Assembly: GCF_019904155.1 (NCBI RefSeq)
Contig: NZ_JAHCMB010000061.1
Location: forward strand, 1-64,000
Origin: Paenibacillus sinensis
GTDB taxonomy: Bacteria; Bacillota; Bacilli; Paenibacillales; Paenibacillaceae
DNA: 64,000 nucleotides
Direction: 5' to 3'
Below, one piece after another: positions 42,961 to 51,950 of the stretch. Each line of letters opens with the position of its first letter. The first letter of the stretch is position 1. The position numbers and the translations under genes are program-made. Under the pieces are notes generated by a model. The model worked only from the letters and a program-made list of their open reading frames with translations, was not told the DNA's origin and did not search any database.

Positions 42961-43440
42961 TCATTCCGTCTTGAATAAATCCATATGAACCTTCATAACC
43001 GCCTTCTTGATTTTCCGTCCTGACTGGGGTCCCAGGCAAGGTCTGTGAATGTCTTCCGGAAAAAAAATGGCGAACATGCCGGGGCGCATGGACAGCAGCA
43101 CTTCATCTTCCTCGGGAGAATACAGCGCGTAATCCTCATCCTCATGGTAGGGATCAAGAGGCTGAAGGCCCTCTCGCAGCGGCGACCAGCCGATGACCTC
43201 CTCCCCTTCGAACAGGTAATGGATGTCGGCATAGGCTTCGTGCTTCTCTGCAGGTTGAATGTCTGCCGGCTTGATCTCCGGCTCCATGATGTTCACATAC
43301 ATCCTGTCTTCCTGCACCTCAATCCGCCCTGCTGAGACGGGAGCGCTCACAATGGCTTGCAGGGCCTTCAATGCCTCCGAAACCATGCTGTTTCCATAGA
43401 TGCCTGAATCTTTCAAAGCTGACAGCGAACCCAGAATCAT
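42961..43440 (-). CDS. YhcH/YjgK/YiaL family protein (probable sialic acid anomerase NanQ-like)
   Basis: 159 residues. DUF386 cupin-like fold with conserved EKHEAYADIHYLFEGEEVIGW and MFAIFFPEDIHRPCL (metal-binding His/Glu). E. coli YhcH (NanQ) converts alpha-N-acetylneuraminate from NanA and transport into the needed anomer; location in the nan operon supports that role. Start at 43440 has AAGGAG eight bases before it; the frame extends further but into the RpiR gene end. Last gene of the operon, 28 bases after the regulator. Confidence 0.88.
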   Translation of the reverse strand: MILGSLSALKDSGIYGNSMVSEALKALQAIVSAPVSAGRIEVQEDRMYVNIMEPEIKPADIQPAEKHEAYADIHYLFEGEEVIGWSPLREGLQPLDPYHEDEDYALYSPEEDEVLLSMRPGMFAIFFPEDIHRPCLGPQSGRKIKKAVMKVHMDLFKTE

Positions 43441-43468
43441 CGTACATTCTCCTTGATTTATGGACTTG

Positions 43469-44323
43469 TCACAGCAGCTTTTCGCTGACCGCCGCGGCTG
43501 TGCTTTCCTTGTTGGCGACGGATTCTTGATGCGTTCTCTTGAAATATTCCACGTAGAGCACGTCCAGCAGATAGAGCTGAGAAATTTTTGCGGACAGAGA
43601 GCCCCCTTGCAGCGGTCCTTCATTAGCGCCGCAGAGCAGCGTTAGATCGGAATGGGAAGTCAACGGAGACTTGACGAACCTTGTAATGGAAATCACCTTA
43701 GCCCCGCGGCTTTTAGCTTTCTTGGCAACCTCGATCGTATCCTTCGTTGACCCCGAATAGGAGATAATGACGGCAACATCGCGATCGCTCATCAGCGCGG
43801 CCGACATCATCTGAAGATGAGAGTCCATCGAGCATTCCGTCTTGTTCGTGATGCGCATAAATTTGTTCTTGGCCTCCATTGCTGTAATCAGAGAAGAGCC
43901 TACGCCAAAGAACAATATGCGGTCCGCTGTCGTCAACAAGTCTATGGCCTGATCAATCTTTCCGGTATCAATCAGGGTGAACGTTTCGTTAAGCGCGCTG
44001 ATGTTGGTGGATAGCACTTTGGACGCCACCTGCTCGATAGTATCATTCATCATGATCTGATCGGTCAGCTGCGGAATTTCGTTCTCGACTGTAATCGTAT
44101 GCGCCAGCGCGATCTTGAACTCCTGGTAGCCCGTATAGCTCAAAGACTTGCAGAATCTGAAAATACTTGATTCTCCGACGCCGCATTCATCCGCAAGATC
44201 GGTTATCGACATGTAGACAACCTGCCTGGAATGCTCCAGGACGTAGTCCGCCACTTTTTTCTCCGATTTCGTCAGGCTGTTATACAAGGAGTGAATGGAT
44301 GAGAAGATGCTGATTGTCCGCAA
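43469..44323 (-). CDS. MurR/RpiR family regulator of the sialic acid operon
   Basis: 284 residues. N-terminal RpiR helix-turn-helix (about residues 20-75: LTKSEKKVADYVLEHS, then DLADECGVGESSIFRFCKSLSYTGYQEFK) and a C-terminal SIS domain (about 120-250) with DRILFFGVGSS and VIISYSGSTKDTIEVAKKAK, which binds a phosphosugar. In other Firmicutes such regulators answer to ManNAc-6-P or GlcN-6-P. TTG start behind AGGAGGCG. It lies inside the nan operon, so it is probably autoregulated. Confidence 0.9.
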   Translation of the reverse strand: MRTISIFSSIHSLYNSLTKSEKKVADYVLEHSRQVVYMSITDLADECGVGESSIFRFCKSLSYTGYQEFKIALAHTITVENEIPQLTDQIMMNDTIEQVASKVLSTNISALNETFTLIDTGKIDQAIDLLTTADRILFFGVGSSLITAMEAKNKFMRITNKTECSMDSHLQMMSAALMSDRDVAVIISYSGSTKDTIEVAKKAKSRGAKVISITRFVKSPLTSHSDLTLLCGANEGPLQGGSLSAKISQLYLLDVLYVEYFKRTHQESVANKESTAAAVSEKLL

Positions 44324-44350
44324 AAAAATCGCCTCCTTTTCAAACTGGAA

Positions 44351-45229
44351 TCATTTAAGAAATAATGAGGCTGCTCCGAGCAGACCGGCTTTATTCCCCA
44401 GCGATGCTTTGATCAGCTTAACTCCGGAGAAGCTATCCATAATTAAGGACCGGGTTCGTTCCTCCACCAGTTGGACCAAGTCTGCCCGCTCCATAATACC
44501 TCCCCCCAGCACGATAGCCGCAGGATTGAAGATGTGGATCAGCGAGGCCAATCCGGCAGCTGCCTCATCGGCCCAGGACAGCAGAGCCCGGCGAAGCCGC
44601 TCGTCTCCTCCGTCTATTTTGCTGAACAGGATCTTGCCGTCGATACATTCTGGGTCGATCATTGCAGCGAGTCTTACCAGCGCCGTGGCGGAGGCGTAGT
44701 GTTCATAATAGGGAAGTCCATTCTCTCGCCGCTTCCCGGTCACCGGACGGGTCAGCATATGACCGAACTCCGCCGCTACCCCGCCAGCGCCTTTATAGAT
44801 ACGGCGGTCTGCGACAATCGCACCCCCGATGCCCGTACCGAATGTCAGGCACAGATAATGATCAAGTGACTCAGCCGCACCATAACGCCCTTCCCCGAGG
44901 GCTGCCGCGTTGACGTCGTTCTCCACCTTGACCGGTATGTGAAAACGCCGCTCCGCGATCTCCTTGATCCGAAGTCCGGTATATCCTGGTATATTTTCGT
45001 TGGCATACACGATGAATCCTTCTTCGGCGTTCACTTGGCCCGCTGTACTTATGGCAATAGCGTCAAAATCTCGGTATTCGGCGAGCTTGTCAAGCACGTT
45101 TGCGAATATTACGGGGCCTCCCCTGCGGCTCTCCGTGGGAAATTCCCGGAACTCGCTTACCGTTCCATTCTCGTCGCAGATGGCCGTCTTGATGTTAGTT
45201 CCGCCGATATCCGCCGCCGCAATTCTCAT
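44351..45229 (-). CDS. nanK: ROK family kinase, probable N-acetylmannosamine kinase
   Basis: 292 residues. Phosphorylates ManNAc to ManNAc-6-P with ATP. ROK features: DIGGTNIKTAICDENG (phosphate loop), VENDVNAAALGEGRYG, FGTGIGGAIV and IVLGGGIM. The usual zinc motif (CxCGxxGC after GHM) is absent: the segment after EFGHML reads TRPVTGKRRENGLPYYEH without cysteine, as in some Gram-positive NanK and human MNK-unlike variants, so I infer a zinc-free fold. Start at 45229 has GGAGG upstream, 16 bases after nanE. Glucokinase activity cannot be excluded but the context argues for NanK. Confidence 0.85.
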   Translation of the reverse strand: MRIAAADIGGTNIKTAICDENGTVSEFREFPTESRRGGPVIFANVLDKLAEYRDFDAIAISTAGQVNAEEGFIVYANENIPGYTGLRIKEIAERRFHIPVKVENDVNAAALGEGRYGAAESLDHYLCLTFGTGIGGAIVADRRIYKGAGGVAAEFGHMLTRPVTGKRRENGLPYYEHYASATALVRLAAMIDPECIDGKILFSKIDGGDERLRRALLSWADEAAAGLASLIHIFNPAAIVLGGGIMERADLVQLVEERTRSLIMDSFSGVKLIKASLGNKAGLLGAASLFLK

Positions 45230-45245
45230 GTTTCCTCCGCCTTCC

Positions 45246-45953
45246 TTACTGAATAGCTTGCACAAATCTCTTGGTGATCTCCAGCGGTCTCGTTATCGCA
45301 GACCCGACAACCGCTGAGAACACGCCCAGCTCGAACATGGTCTTCAGCTCTTCAGGCGTTGAGATCCCGCCCTCGGCAATCACCGGTACGGAAATCGAAG
45401 CTGTGATTTGTTTGATGAGGTCAAAATCCGGCAGATGGCGTCCCTTCGTCTCGTCGGTATATCCGCTTAACGTCGTTCCGATGAGATCGAACCCGAGCTT
45501 CTCAGCCTGAACGGCTTCCTCGTAGGTGGAGCAGTCCGCCATAAACAGCTGATCCTTATATGTCTCTCTAATTGCGGGGAACAGCTCGGCAATCGTTCCG
45601 CCCCCGGGTCTGATCCGGCTCGTCGCATCCATCGCAATGATATCCACACCCTCACGGCAGAGTGCTTCCACTTCCTTGAGCGTCGGGGTAATGAACACAC
45701 CGGACCCGTCGTATACCTGTTTGATAATCCCGATGATGGGAAGATCGACTTGCTGTTTAATTTCTCTGATGTCCTCCACGCTGTTCGCACGGATTCCGGA
45801 CGCGCCGCCAAGATAGGCGGCATATGCCATCCGCCCCATAATAAACGGACTGTGAAGCGGTTCTTCCGGCAGCGCCTGGCTGGAGACAATCAGTTTATGC
45901 TCTATCTTTTTAAGAACGGGATTTTCGATATTCATTGTAGTGGACAACTCCAT
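45246..45953 (-). CDS. nanE: N-acetylmannosamine-6-phosphate 2-epimerase
   Basis: 235 residues. TIM-barrel enzyme that turns ManNAc-6-P into GlcNAc-6-P. Family blocks: GGASGIRANSVEDI, LPIIGIIKQVYDGSGVFITPTL, DIIAMDATSR, and IAEGGISTPEEL near the phosphate site. Start at 45953 (MELSTTMNIEN) uses the GAAGGAG that overlaps the permease stop; a second Met six residues on is possible. Eight bases separate it from the permease gene and 16 from nanK. Confidence 0.94.
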   Translation of the reverse strand: MELSTTMNIENPVLKKIEHKLIVSSQALPEEPLHSPFIMGRMAYAAYLGGASGIRANSVEDIREIKQQVDLPIIGIIKQVYDGSGVFITPTLKEVEALCREGVDIIAMDATSRIRPGGGTIAELFPAIRETYKDQLFMADCSTYEEAVQAEKLGFDLIGTTLSGYTDETKGRHLPDFDLIKQITASISVPVIAEGGISTPEELKTMFELGVFSAVVGSAITRPLEITKRFVQAIQ

Positions 45954-45961
45954 GTTAGTAT

Positions 45962-46804
45962 TCACTCCTTCACCGCTCCTGCCGTTATGCCGTTGGTGAA
46001 AAAGCGCTGGAACAGCAGGAACACGAGCAGCATCGGAATCGCAGCAATCGTAGCTCCAGCCATCTTGTAGGCGAAATTGGGGTTCAGGTCCTGCATCAAG
46101 GTGGCGGTTCCCACCATCAGCGTCTTCATGTTCTTCTCCTGCCCGATGACAAGCTGCCACAGATAATCATTCCAAACCTGAACAAAATTCAGAATGAACA
46201 ATGCTCCGATGCCGGGCTTGACGATCGGCAGCATGATCTGCGTGAAGATTCTCCACTCGCTGGCGCCGTCGATCCTCCCCGCTTCTCTCAGCGCATTGGG
46301 AGCCGTATCGAAAAAGCCTTTCAGCATGAACACGCCAAAAGCGGCGGCCACATTCGGCCAGATCATTCCGCCATAGCTGTTGACCAGACCGAACTGCTGC
46401 GTTATGCGGAACAGCGGGACAATCATAATTTCTTTGGGGATCATCAGACTGGAAATAAAAATTAGATAAATGATGTTTCTGCCTTTGAAATTAATCTTGG
46501 AGAACGCGTAGGCCGCCATGGACCCGATCACAATAACCACGATCGTAGACAGTCCCGACACATACACGCTGTTAAACGTCCATCTCAGCGCAGGCTGATT
46601 CTTGAATACATCCGCATAGTTGGAAAATGTAATGGAAGAAGGCCACCAGTCGGGAGGCATCTTCACGACATCCGAGCTGTTTTTAAGCGAGCTGGTGAAC
46701 AGCCAATATAAAGGAAACAGGTTGAGAACAGCGAAGACAATGATCACTATATTCGAAATGAGATCGAACTTCTCCATTCTCTTCTTCTTGTCAGGTTTCG
46801 TCAT
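45962..46804 (-). CDS. Carbohydrate ABC transporter permease (second)
   Basis: 280 residues, six membrane segments, MalG-type. The EAA loop that docks on the ATPase is EAGRIDGASEWRIFTQIMLPIVKPG near residues 180-205. Part of the three-gene CUT1 transporter (binding protein, two permeases) in the nan operon. No ATPase gene is present, so a shared MsmX-like ATPase encoded elsewhere is expected. Separated from the other permease by 12 bases. Confidence 0.9.
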   Translation of the reverse strand: MTKPDKKKRMEKFDLISNIVIIVFAVLNLFPLYWLFTSSLKNSSDVVKMPPDWWPSSITFSNYADVFKNQPALRWTFNSVYVSGLSTIVVIVIGSMAAYAFSKINFKGRNIIYLIFISSLMIPKEIMIVPLFRITQQFGLVNSYGGMIWPNVAAAFGVFMLKGFFDTAPNALREAGRIDGASEWRIFTQIMLPIVKPGIGALFILNFVQVWNDYLWQLVIGQEKNMKTLMVGTATLMQDLNPNFAYKMAGATIAAIPMLLVFLLFQRFFTNGITAGAVKE

Positions 46805-46816
46805 GCGGTTCTCCCC

Positions 46817-47692
46817 TTACTTCGCTTTGATCATGGTCTTGAGCTGGGGTACCGACAACAGCAGCGTGATGACGAACATGATGACCCCCACCGCCGAAGC
46901 GACGCCGAGCTGGTTGTACTTGAACGCGTTGTTGTACAGATAGTACATCAGCGTAACGGAGGAATTGTTCGGTCCGCCGCCGGTCAGCAGCTGGATGACC
47001 ACAAATATTTTCAGTACGGCAATGATATTGATGATGGTGATATAGGTCGTGGTCGGCTGGACGGAAGGAATCAGAATCTTCGTGATGACATGCCATCTGC
47101 TCGCTCCATCTACCTCCGCGGCTTCAAACAGCTCCTTGGAGACACCGATCATGGATGCAATATACAGAATAATCGCCTGGCCCACATTCGTCGCAAAAGT
47201 AACGAAGATAATCACCGGCATAACCGTTGTTTTGTTGCCCAGGAGGTTGATATTTCCGAAGCCCGCTTCCCGGTAAAAGTATGAAATCAACCCATTCGCC
47301 GGATTGAGCAAAAAGCTCCAGACCATGCTCATCACGACCATGGACACCATTACCGGAACATAATAGCTTCCCCTGATAAAAGAGACATAGCGGGCGTTTT
47401 TGTCGAATACCGCCGAAGCGACGAACATCGCGAAGACCACGGTAAGCAGAACGATAAAGACCACGAACACCACCGTATTGAAGACGGCTTTAAAAAATAC
47501 CGGATCGTCAAACAGCGTCACATAATTGCTCAGCCCAACAAACTTCTCGTTCTGGTAATTGATCTGGTACAGACTGAGCCTCATGCCTTCCAGGATCGGA
47601 TAGACCAGGAAGATCAGAAAGACAATCATCTGCGGCAAAATGAACAGATAGCCGGTTACCGATTCTTTAAAAAAATTGCTGCGCAGCTTCAT
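46817..47692 (-). CDS. Carbohydrate ABC transporter permease (first)
   Basis: 291 residues, six membrane segments, MalF-type without the long periplasmic domain. The EAA loop reads EAAEVDGASRWHVITKILIPSVQPT. Start at 47692 (MKLRSNFFKES) has AAAGG nearby; the frame opens 13 codons earlier without support. Pairs with the permease at 45962-46804 to form the channel for sialic acid or a sialylated sugar. Confidence 0.9.
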   Translation of the reverse strand: MKLRSNFFKESVTGYLFILPQMIVFLIFLVYPILEGMRLSLYQINYQNEKFVGLSNYVTLFDDPVFFKAVFNTVVFVVFIVLLTVVFAMFVASAVFDKNARYVSFIRGSYYVPVMVSMVVMSMVWSFLLNPANGLISYFYREAGFGNINLLGNKTTVMPVIIFVTFATNVGQAIILYIASMIGVSKELFEAAEVDGASRWHVITKILIPSVQPTTTYITIINIIAVLKIFVVIQLLTGGGPNNSSVTLMYYLYNNAFKYNQLGVASAVGVIMFVITLLLSVPQLKTMIKAK

Positions 47693-47768
47693 AGTGATTA
47701 CCTTTCCGGTTAACGGCTCCAGCCGGTCCATAGAACTGAAGCCGCCAACCTTGGTGATGTCTACCGTT

Positions 47769-49181
47769 TTATTTTTGATAGATTACAGAACTGGCCTTGT
47801 TCGTCTCGATAATCTTGTTGCCTTCAGTTTGATAGTCCTGAACGAATTGTTCCGGCGTCTTGGCTCCCATATAGAGCGCCTGAAGTCCAGGGTACAAAAT
47901 TTCTCTCAGCTGGCTGTAACCCGGAACGTTGCCTGTAAAGTTGAACAAATACTTGGAGTTGGCATCATAGGCGGCAAAGAGCGGGTTCTCGCTCTTGAGC
48001 GCTTCCGCAACGGAAGTTCTGACCGGAATGCCATTCTTGGAGGACTTAACCAGCTCCTCATCGGTGGAGAAGAATTTAACGAAGTCCTTGGCAACTTCCA
48101 CTTTCTTCGCGTCGCCCGACTGGAACACGCTCGCGCCGACTACATAAGTGAAGGACAGCGGATCGCCGCTCTCGGACGGAACATTGGCCAGACGCACGTC
48201 GAATTTCGGCGCTGTGCCGTCCGCCATATTGGCCTTCATGTTATTGAACAACACTGGGTTGGTGAAGCTGATCGCCAGCTGCTGATTCTGGAACATGCCG
48301 TTGGCATCATTGGAGGATACGGATTCCGCACCAGGGTTCGTATATCCGCCGTCGTACAGTTTCTTCAGCCACTGCGCGGCCTTAACCCCATTCGCATCGT
48401 TCAGAACAATATTGCCATTGTCATCGAAGAACTTGTTGCCGAACATTCTCAGGTAAGCCAGATTCCAGGTGTCGCCCTGGTTGTTAACGGCATACAGAGC
48501 CATCGGGTACGCATTGGAATAAGTCGTCTTGGGCAGATTATTCTTCAGACCGTCCAGAATTTTCTGGTAATCATCCATCGTCCACGTCTTGATCTCCGAT
48601 TCGCCGCCGATATACGATTCCAGGCCAGCCGCCTTGAACATATCCGCGTTATAGACGAGCGTCCCCGGATTATGCTGGAACGGGTAGAAATAGATGTCTT
48701 TGCCGAATGTCACGGCATCCCAATAGCTTTGGGCGATGTCGCTCTTCGCTTTGTCATCCACGATATCGGTGAGCGGCACCAGCGCTCCGCGGTGAACATA
48801 ATCGCCCATCGGGAACACACTTTCGAAGAAAACGTCCGGCGGCGTGTTGCTGCTCAGATTCACGTTCAGCAGCTGGTCGCGCTGATCTGCGGCGATGACT
48901 TCAACTTTGATGTCCGCATCATACTTGTCGTACTGGGCTTTAAATTTCTCGGCCGCGTATTTAAAGAAGCTGTCGTAATCCGCTCCTTCCTCCGAAGCAT
49001 CCAGTACGCCCTTCCACTGGGGAGTCAGCCATACCTTGATCGACACTTTTTCCTTGCCCGAACCGGCGTTATTTCCGCTGTTCGCCGTCTTGCTTCCTTC
49101 CGTTCCTCCGGAGCATCCGGAAATCAAGGCAACGATCACCATCAGCACAAGCATTACCGACACCAAACGTTTTTTGTTCAA
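47769..49181 (-). CDS. Extracellular solute-binding protein, family 1 (predicted sialic acid binder)
   Basis: 470 residues. Lipoprotein signal with lipobox ALISGC (Cys23). A two-lobed family 1 binding fold follows (KVSIKVWLTPQWKG; aromatic patches WNLAYLR, WLKKLYDGGYTNPG). Located between nanA and the permease genes, so the ligand is inferred to be N-acetylneuraminate or an N-acetylmannosamine-containing sugar. This transporter type differs from the TRAP, SatABCD and NanT systems and from SSS transporters best known for sialic acid. Confidence 0.85.
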   Translation of the reverse strand: MNKKRLVSVMLVLMVIVALISGCSGGTEGSKTANSGNNAGSGKEKVSIKVWLTPQWKGVLDASEEGADYDSFFKYAAEKFKAQYDKYDADIKVEVIAADQRDQLLNVNLSSNTPPDVFFESVFPMGDYVHRGALVPLTDIVDDKAKSDIAQSYWDAVTFGKDIYFYPFQHNPGTLVYNADMFKAAGLESYIGGESEIKTWTMDDYQKILDGLKNNLPKTTYSNAYPMALYAVNNQGDTWNLAYLRMFGNKFFDDNGNIVLNDANGVKAAQWLKKLYDGGYTNPGAESVSSNDANGMFQNQQLAISFTNPVLFNNMKANMADGTAPKFDVRLANVPSESGDPLSFTYVVGASVFQSGDAKKVEVAKDFVKFFSTDEELVKSSKNGIPVRTSVAEALKSENPLFAAYDANSKYLFNFTGNVPGYSQLREILYPGLQALYMGAKTPEQFVQDYQTEGNKIIETNKASSVIYQK

Positions 49182-49245
49182 TTTACAATCCTCCTTATAA
49201 TCAAAAAACCAAAGTATAGTTTCATGGTTGTTACATGAATTTATC

Positions 49246-50160
49246 TCAATGACAGTACCGTGCTATCGCCTTATCAATCAACTGCATAATGTCACGGATC
49301 GGAGCCGCATCCTCTGCGGTCACTTGCTGGAAAGGAGCCCGGACGCCGCCGATATTTACGCCTCTCAGTTTCAGAATATCCTTGATTCCCGCATACATCG
49401 CTCCGTTCAGGGAGCAGAGGGCAATAATAATGTCGTTGATATCGCTCTGGAGCTGTCCCGCTTCCTCCAGTCTACCCGCTTCCACGAAGAAGCCTGCTTG
49501 AAGGAACAGTTCAGGCATAACCGCATAGGTTCCGCCGATTCCGGCGTCGGCTCCCATCAATCTTCCCGCCACATATTGCTCATCCGGGCCATTGAAGACG
49601 ACAACATTCCGTCCGCCGATTCTCTTGAATCTTTCAATATCCATTGTCGGCATGGAAGAATTCTTGACACCGATCACTTTCGGATTGGCAAGCAGCTTCT
49701 CGAACATGGAAGGAGTCAACGTATAACCCGTAGTCTGCGGAATGTTATAGATAATGAAGCTTAAGTCTGTGGCCTCCATAATGTCCGTCCAGTATTGATA
49801 GACGGCGCTGTCGGGAAGCTTGTAGTAAATGGGCGGAATCGCAGATAACGCGTCATATCCTAGCTCTGCCGCGTGTTTCGCGAGCTCGATGCTGTCCCGG
49901 GTAGAGGGCGCGCCCACATGCGCGATCAGCGTCATTTTCCCTTTAAGATACCGGGCAGCGTAAGTCAGCACCTCTTTGCGTTCATCCAGACTGTGATAGA
50001 TACACTCTCCCGAGCTGCCTCCTACATAGACCCCTTGAACCCGCTTCTCAACCAAATAATCGCATAAAGCCTTGGTCCGGGTTTCGGAAATGCTTCCTTC
50101 GTCATCATAGCAGGCATAAAAAGCCGGGATGATTCCGCGAAATTTGTCGAGCGTCATCAT
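49246..50160 (-). CDS. nanA: N-acetylneuraminate lyase
   Basis: 304 residues. Class I aldolase splitting Neu5Ac into ManNAc and pyruvate. The carboxylate-binding loop GGSSGE is at residues 47-52, Y138 (IIYNIP) and the Schiff-base K166 (GVKNSS) match Y137/K165 of E. coli NanA. Dihydrodipicolinate synthase is the main alternative, but linkage to nanE, nanK and YhcH decides for NanA. GGGGGATT precedes the ATG. It is the first gene of the operon. Confidence 0.92.
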   Translation of the reverse strand: MMTLDKFRGIIPAFYACYDDEGSISETRTKALCDYLVEKRVQGVYVGGSSGECIYHSLDERKEVLTYAARYLKGKMTLIAHVGAPSTRDSIELAKHAAELGYDALSAIPPIYYKLPDSAVYQYWTDIMEATDLSFIIYNIPQTTGYTLTPSMFEKLLANPKVIGVKNSSMPTMDIERFKRIGGRNVVVFNGPDEQYVAGRLMGADAGIGGTYAVMPELFLQAGFFVEAGRLEEAGQLQSDINDIIIALCSLNGAMYAGIKDILKLRGVNIGGVRAPFQQVTAEDAAPIRDIMQLIDKAIARYCH

Positions 50161-50196
50161 GTTGAATCCCCCTTTGTTAATTATTCTTACATAACC

Positions 50197-50225
50197 AAAA
50201 TATCATCTGCAGGATCTTTTGTAAA
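50197..50225 (-). promoter_or_regulatory. Candidate promoter of the nan operon
   Basis: TTTACA and TATTTT with a 17-base spacer, about 35-65 bases before nanA. The DNA just upstream (50221-50280) is almost pure A/T, which could act as an UP element or contain the RpiR operator. No CcpA site recognised. Confidence 0.4.
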
Positions 50226-50349
50226 TTATTTTTTTTATTTTTTTTAAAATAAAATATTTTTCCACCATTCTTTCTTTTATTTTGGAAATCCCCTTTCAAA
50301 AAGGTTGTGCGGATTCAGCGCAAATATACGATCCGATGCCTATTTCATA

Positions 50350-50388
50350 AAAATAAAAAAAGCCTTCCTCCCGCAGGAAAAAGGCTTG
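50350..50388 (-). terminator. Terminator of the NitT/TauT ABC transporter operon
   Basis: AAGCCTTTTTCCT / AGGAAGGCTT hairpin followed by TTTTTTATTTTT on the minus strand, about 38 bases after the permease stop. Confidence 0.85.
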
Positions 50389-50424
50389 GCCGAAATATAA
50401 GTTCTGTCGGAGCCAGTCCACAAA

Positions 50425-51180
50425 TCAGCCGGTCCGCCATTTCATAAAGACACGGTCCAGCACATCGACGATGAGAAACAGAATAAAACCAACCAGGCTG
50501 AAGAGCAGAATGCCCGCATACATCTGCGGATAATCGAGCCGCTGCCAGGCATCCATGATGAAATAGCCCATCCCGTGCTCCGTCCCGTAAATTTCGGTGA
50601 AGAACAGCACCGAGATTGCGGTGCCGAGCGAAACCCGGATCGTGCTCAGTATTACGGAGAGGGCGCCCGGAAGCGTTACGTTCCGGAATTTATGCAGGGG
50701 CGAAGCCCCGATGCTGGTCAGCACCTCGTAGGTTCCGGACGGTATCGCCTTGACCCCGTCGCGTACGGATATGATGATCTGGAAGATCAGAATCAGCATG
50801 ATCATCAGGATTTTGGACCACTCGCCCAGACCGAAGAGGAGCATGACAACCGGCAGCAGCGCGATCTTCGGGATCGGATAGGTCAAGTACACCACCGGGT
50901 CCAGAACCCGGTTCCAGAAGAGGGAGCGGCCCATGAGCAGGCCAATCAACAGGCCGAGGACTAGCGCAAGCACCAGGCCCGCGAATACCCGGTACAGGCT
51001 GTAGCCGATGTTCAGCCAGACAGCTCCCGGACTGAGCGAGAACATGGCGGCATAGACGGGGGCGGGACCGGGAAGAATCGGCATATCGACCAGTACGGAT
51101 AGCACGTACCAGACCAGATGAAGGCCGATCAGCACAGACAGGAGTCTGAGCGCAGATGCCATTCGGTTCTTCTTCACCAT
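50425..51180 (-). CDS. NitT/TauT-type ABC transporter permease
   Basis: 251 residues with about six membrane segments. The EAA-like loop is EVLTSIGASPLHKFRNVTLPGALSVIL. Family members carry nitrate, taurine, alkanesulfonates, or the pyrimidine precursor of thiamine. Overlaps the ATPase gene by seven bases; last gene of a three-gene operon. Confidence 0.88.
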   Translation of the reverse strand: MVKKNRMASALRLLSVLIGLHLVWYVLSVLVDMPILPGPAPVYAAMFSLSPGAVWLNIGYSLYRVFAGLVLALVLGLLIGLLMGRSLFWNRVLDPVVYLTYPIPKIALLPVVMLLFGLGEWSKILMIMLILIFQIIISVRDGVKAIPSGTYEVLTSIGASPLHKFRNVTLPGALSVILSTIRVSLGTAISVLFFTEIYGTEHGMGYFIMDAWQRLDYPQMYAGILLFSLVGFILFLIVDVLDRVFMKWRTG

Positions 51181-51950
51181 TTCGTCCGCATCACCTTCCG
51201 GATATACCTTGTCTGCTCGAAGAAAGCGTCGCTGTCCCGCTTGTCCTCATCGTTCAGCATAAACACGGGATTGTCCACAATCTCCGGCTCCCCGCTCGCG
51301 CCCGGAATCATGACGACAATCTTCTGTCCCAGGAGAACCGCCTCCTCCACGTCATGCGTGACGAAGAGCGCAGTGATCCTGCGGGTCCGCCAGTTCTCGA
51401 GGAACACCTGCTGCAGCGCTTCGCGCGTCATGGCGTCCAGCGCCGAGAACGGCTCGTCCAGCAGCATGATCTCCGGCTGCAGGGCGAAGGCCCGGGCGAC
51501 GGCGGCCCGCTGCTGCTGGCCGCCGCTCAGCGAGAGCGGATAGCGCCCCGACAGCCCGGCGATGCCCATCGTCTGGAGCTCGCGGGCAATCCGCTCCTCC
51601 CGCTCCTGCTTCCGGCCCCGCCCCGGAAGCGTCACAGCAAGCGCCGCGCGAAGATTCGCGGCGACGGTCTTCCAGGGCAGCAGGCCGTAATTCTGGGGAA
51701 CCAGCCCGATGAGCGGTTCCCTTCCGGCAGCGCGCTGCCCATTGTAGGTGATCTCCCCCTCATAGCGGGGGAGAAGCCCGGCGACGGCGCGGAGCAGCGT
51801 CGTCTTGCCGCATCCCGACGGCCCGACCAGGGTGTACAGGCCGTGCTCCGGGATGCGGAGATCGACGGGCCCGAGCGCAGCAGGGCCGTCATGGTAGCGG
51901 ACGGTCAGCCCCGCAAGGCGCAGACCGTCCTCAGTTCTTGAACTGGACAT
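51174..51950 (-). CDS. NitT/TauT-type ABC transporter ATP-binding protein
   Basis: 258 residues. Walker A GPSGCGKTT near residue 43, Q-loop LVPQNYGLLPWKT, signature LSGGQQQR, Walker B IMLLDEPFSALDAMTRE and switch VTHDVEEA. The sequence is GC-rich compared with nif. Overlaps the binding protein gene by 20 bases and the permease gene by seven, so the three are translationally coupled. Confidence 0.93.
   Translation of the reverse strand: MSSSRTEDGLRLAGLTVRYHDGPAALGPVDLRIPEHGLYTLVGPSGCGKTTLLRAVAGLLPRYEGEITYNGQRAAGREPLIGLVPQNYGLLPWKTVAANLRAALAVTLPGRGRKQEREERIARELQTMGIAGLSGRYPLSLSGGQQQRAAVARAFALQPEIMLLDEPFSALDAMTREALQQVFLENWRTRRITALFVTHDVEEAVLLGQKIVVMIPGASGEPEIVDNPVFMLNDEDKRDSDAFFEQTRYIRKVMRTKW

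Noticed and set aside
47676..49238. 520-codon plus-strand frame opposite the sialic acid binding-protein gene
   Set aside because: Antisense to a clear lipoprotein gene with signal peptide and ribosome binding site; composition is typical of a shadow frame.
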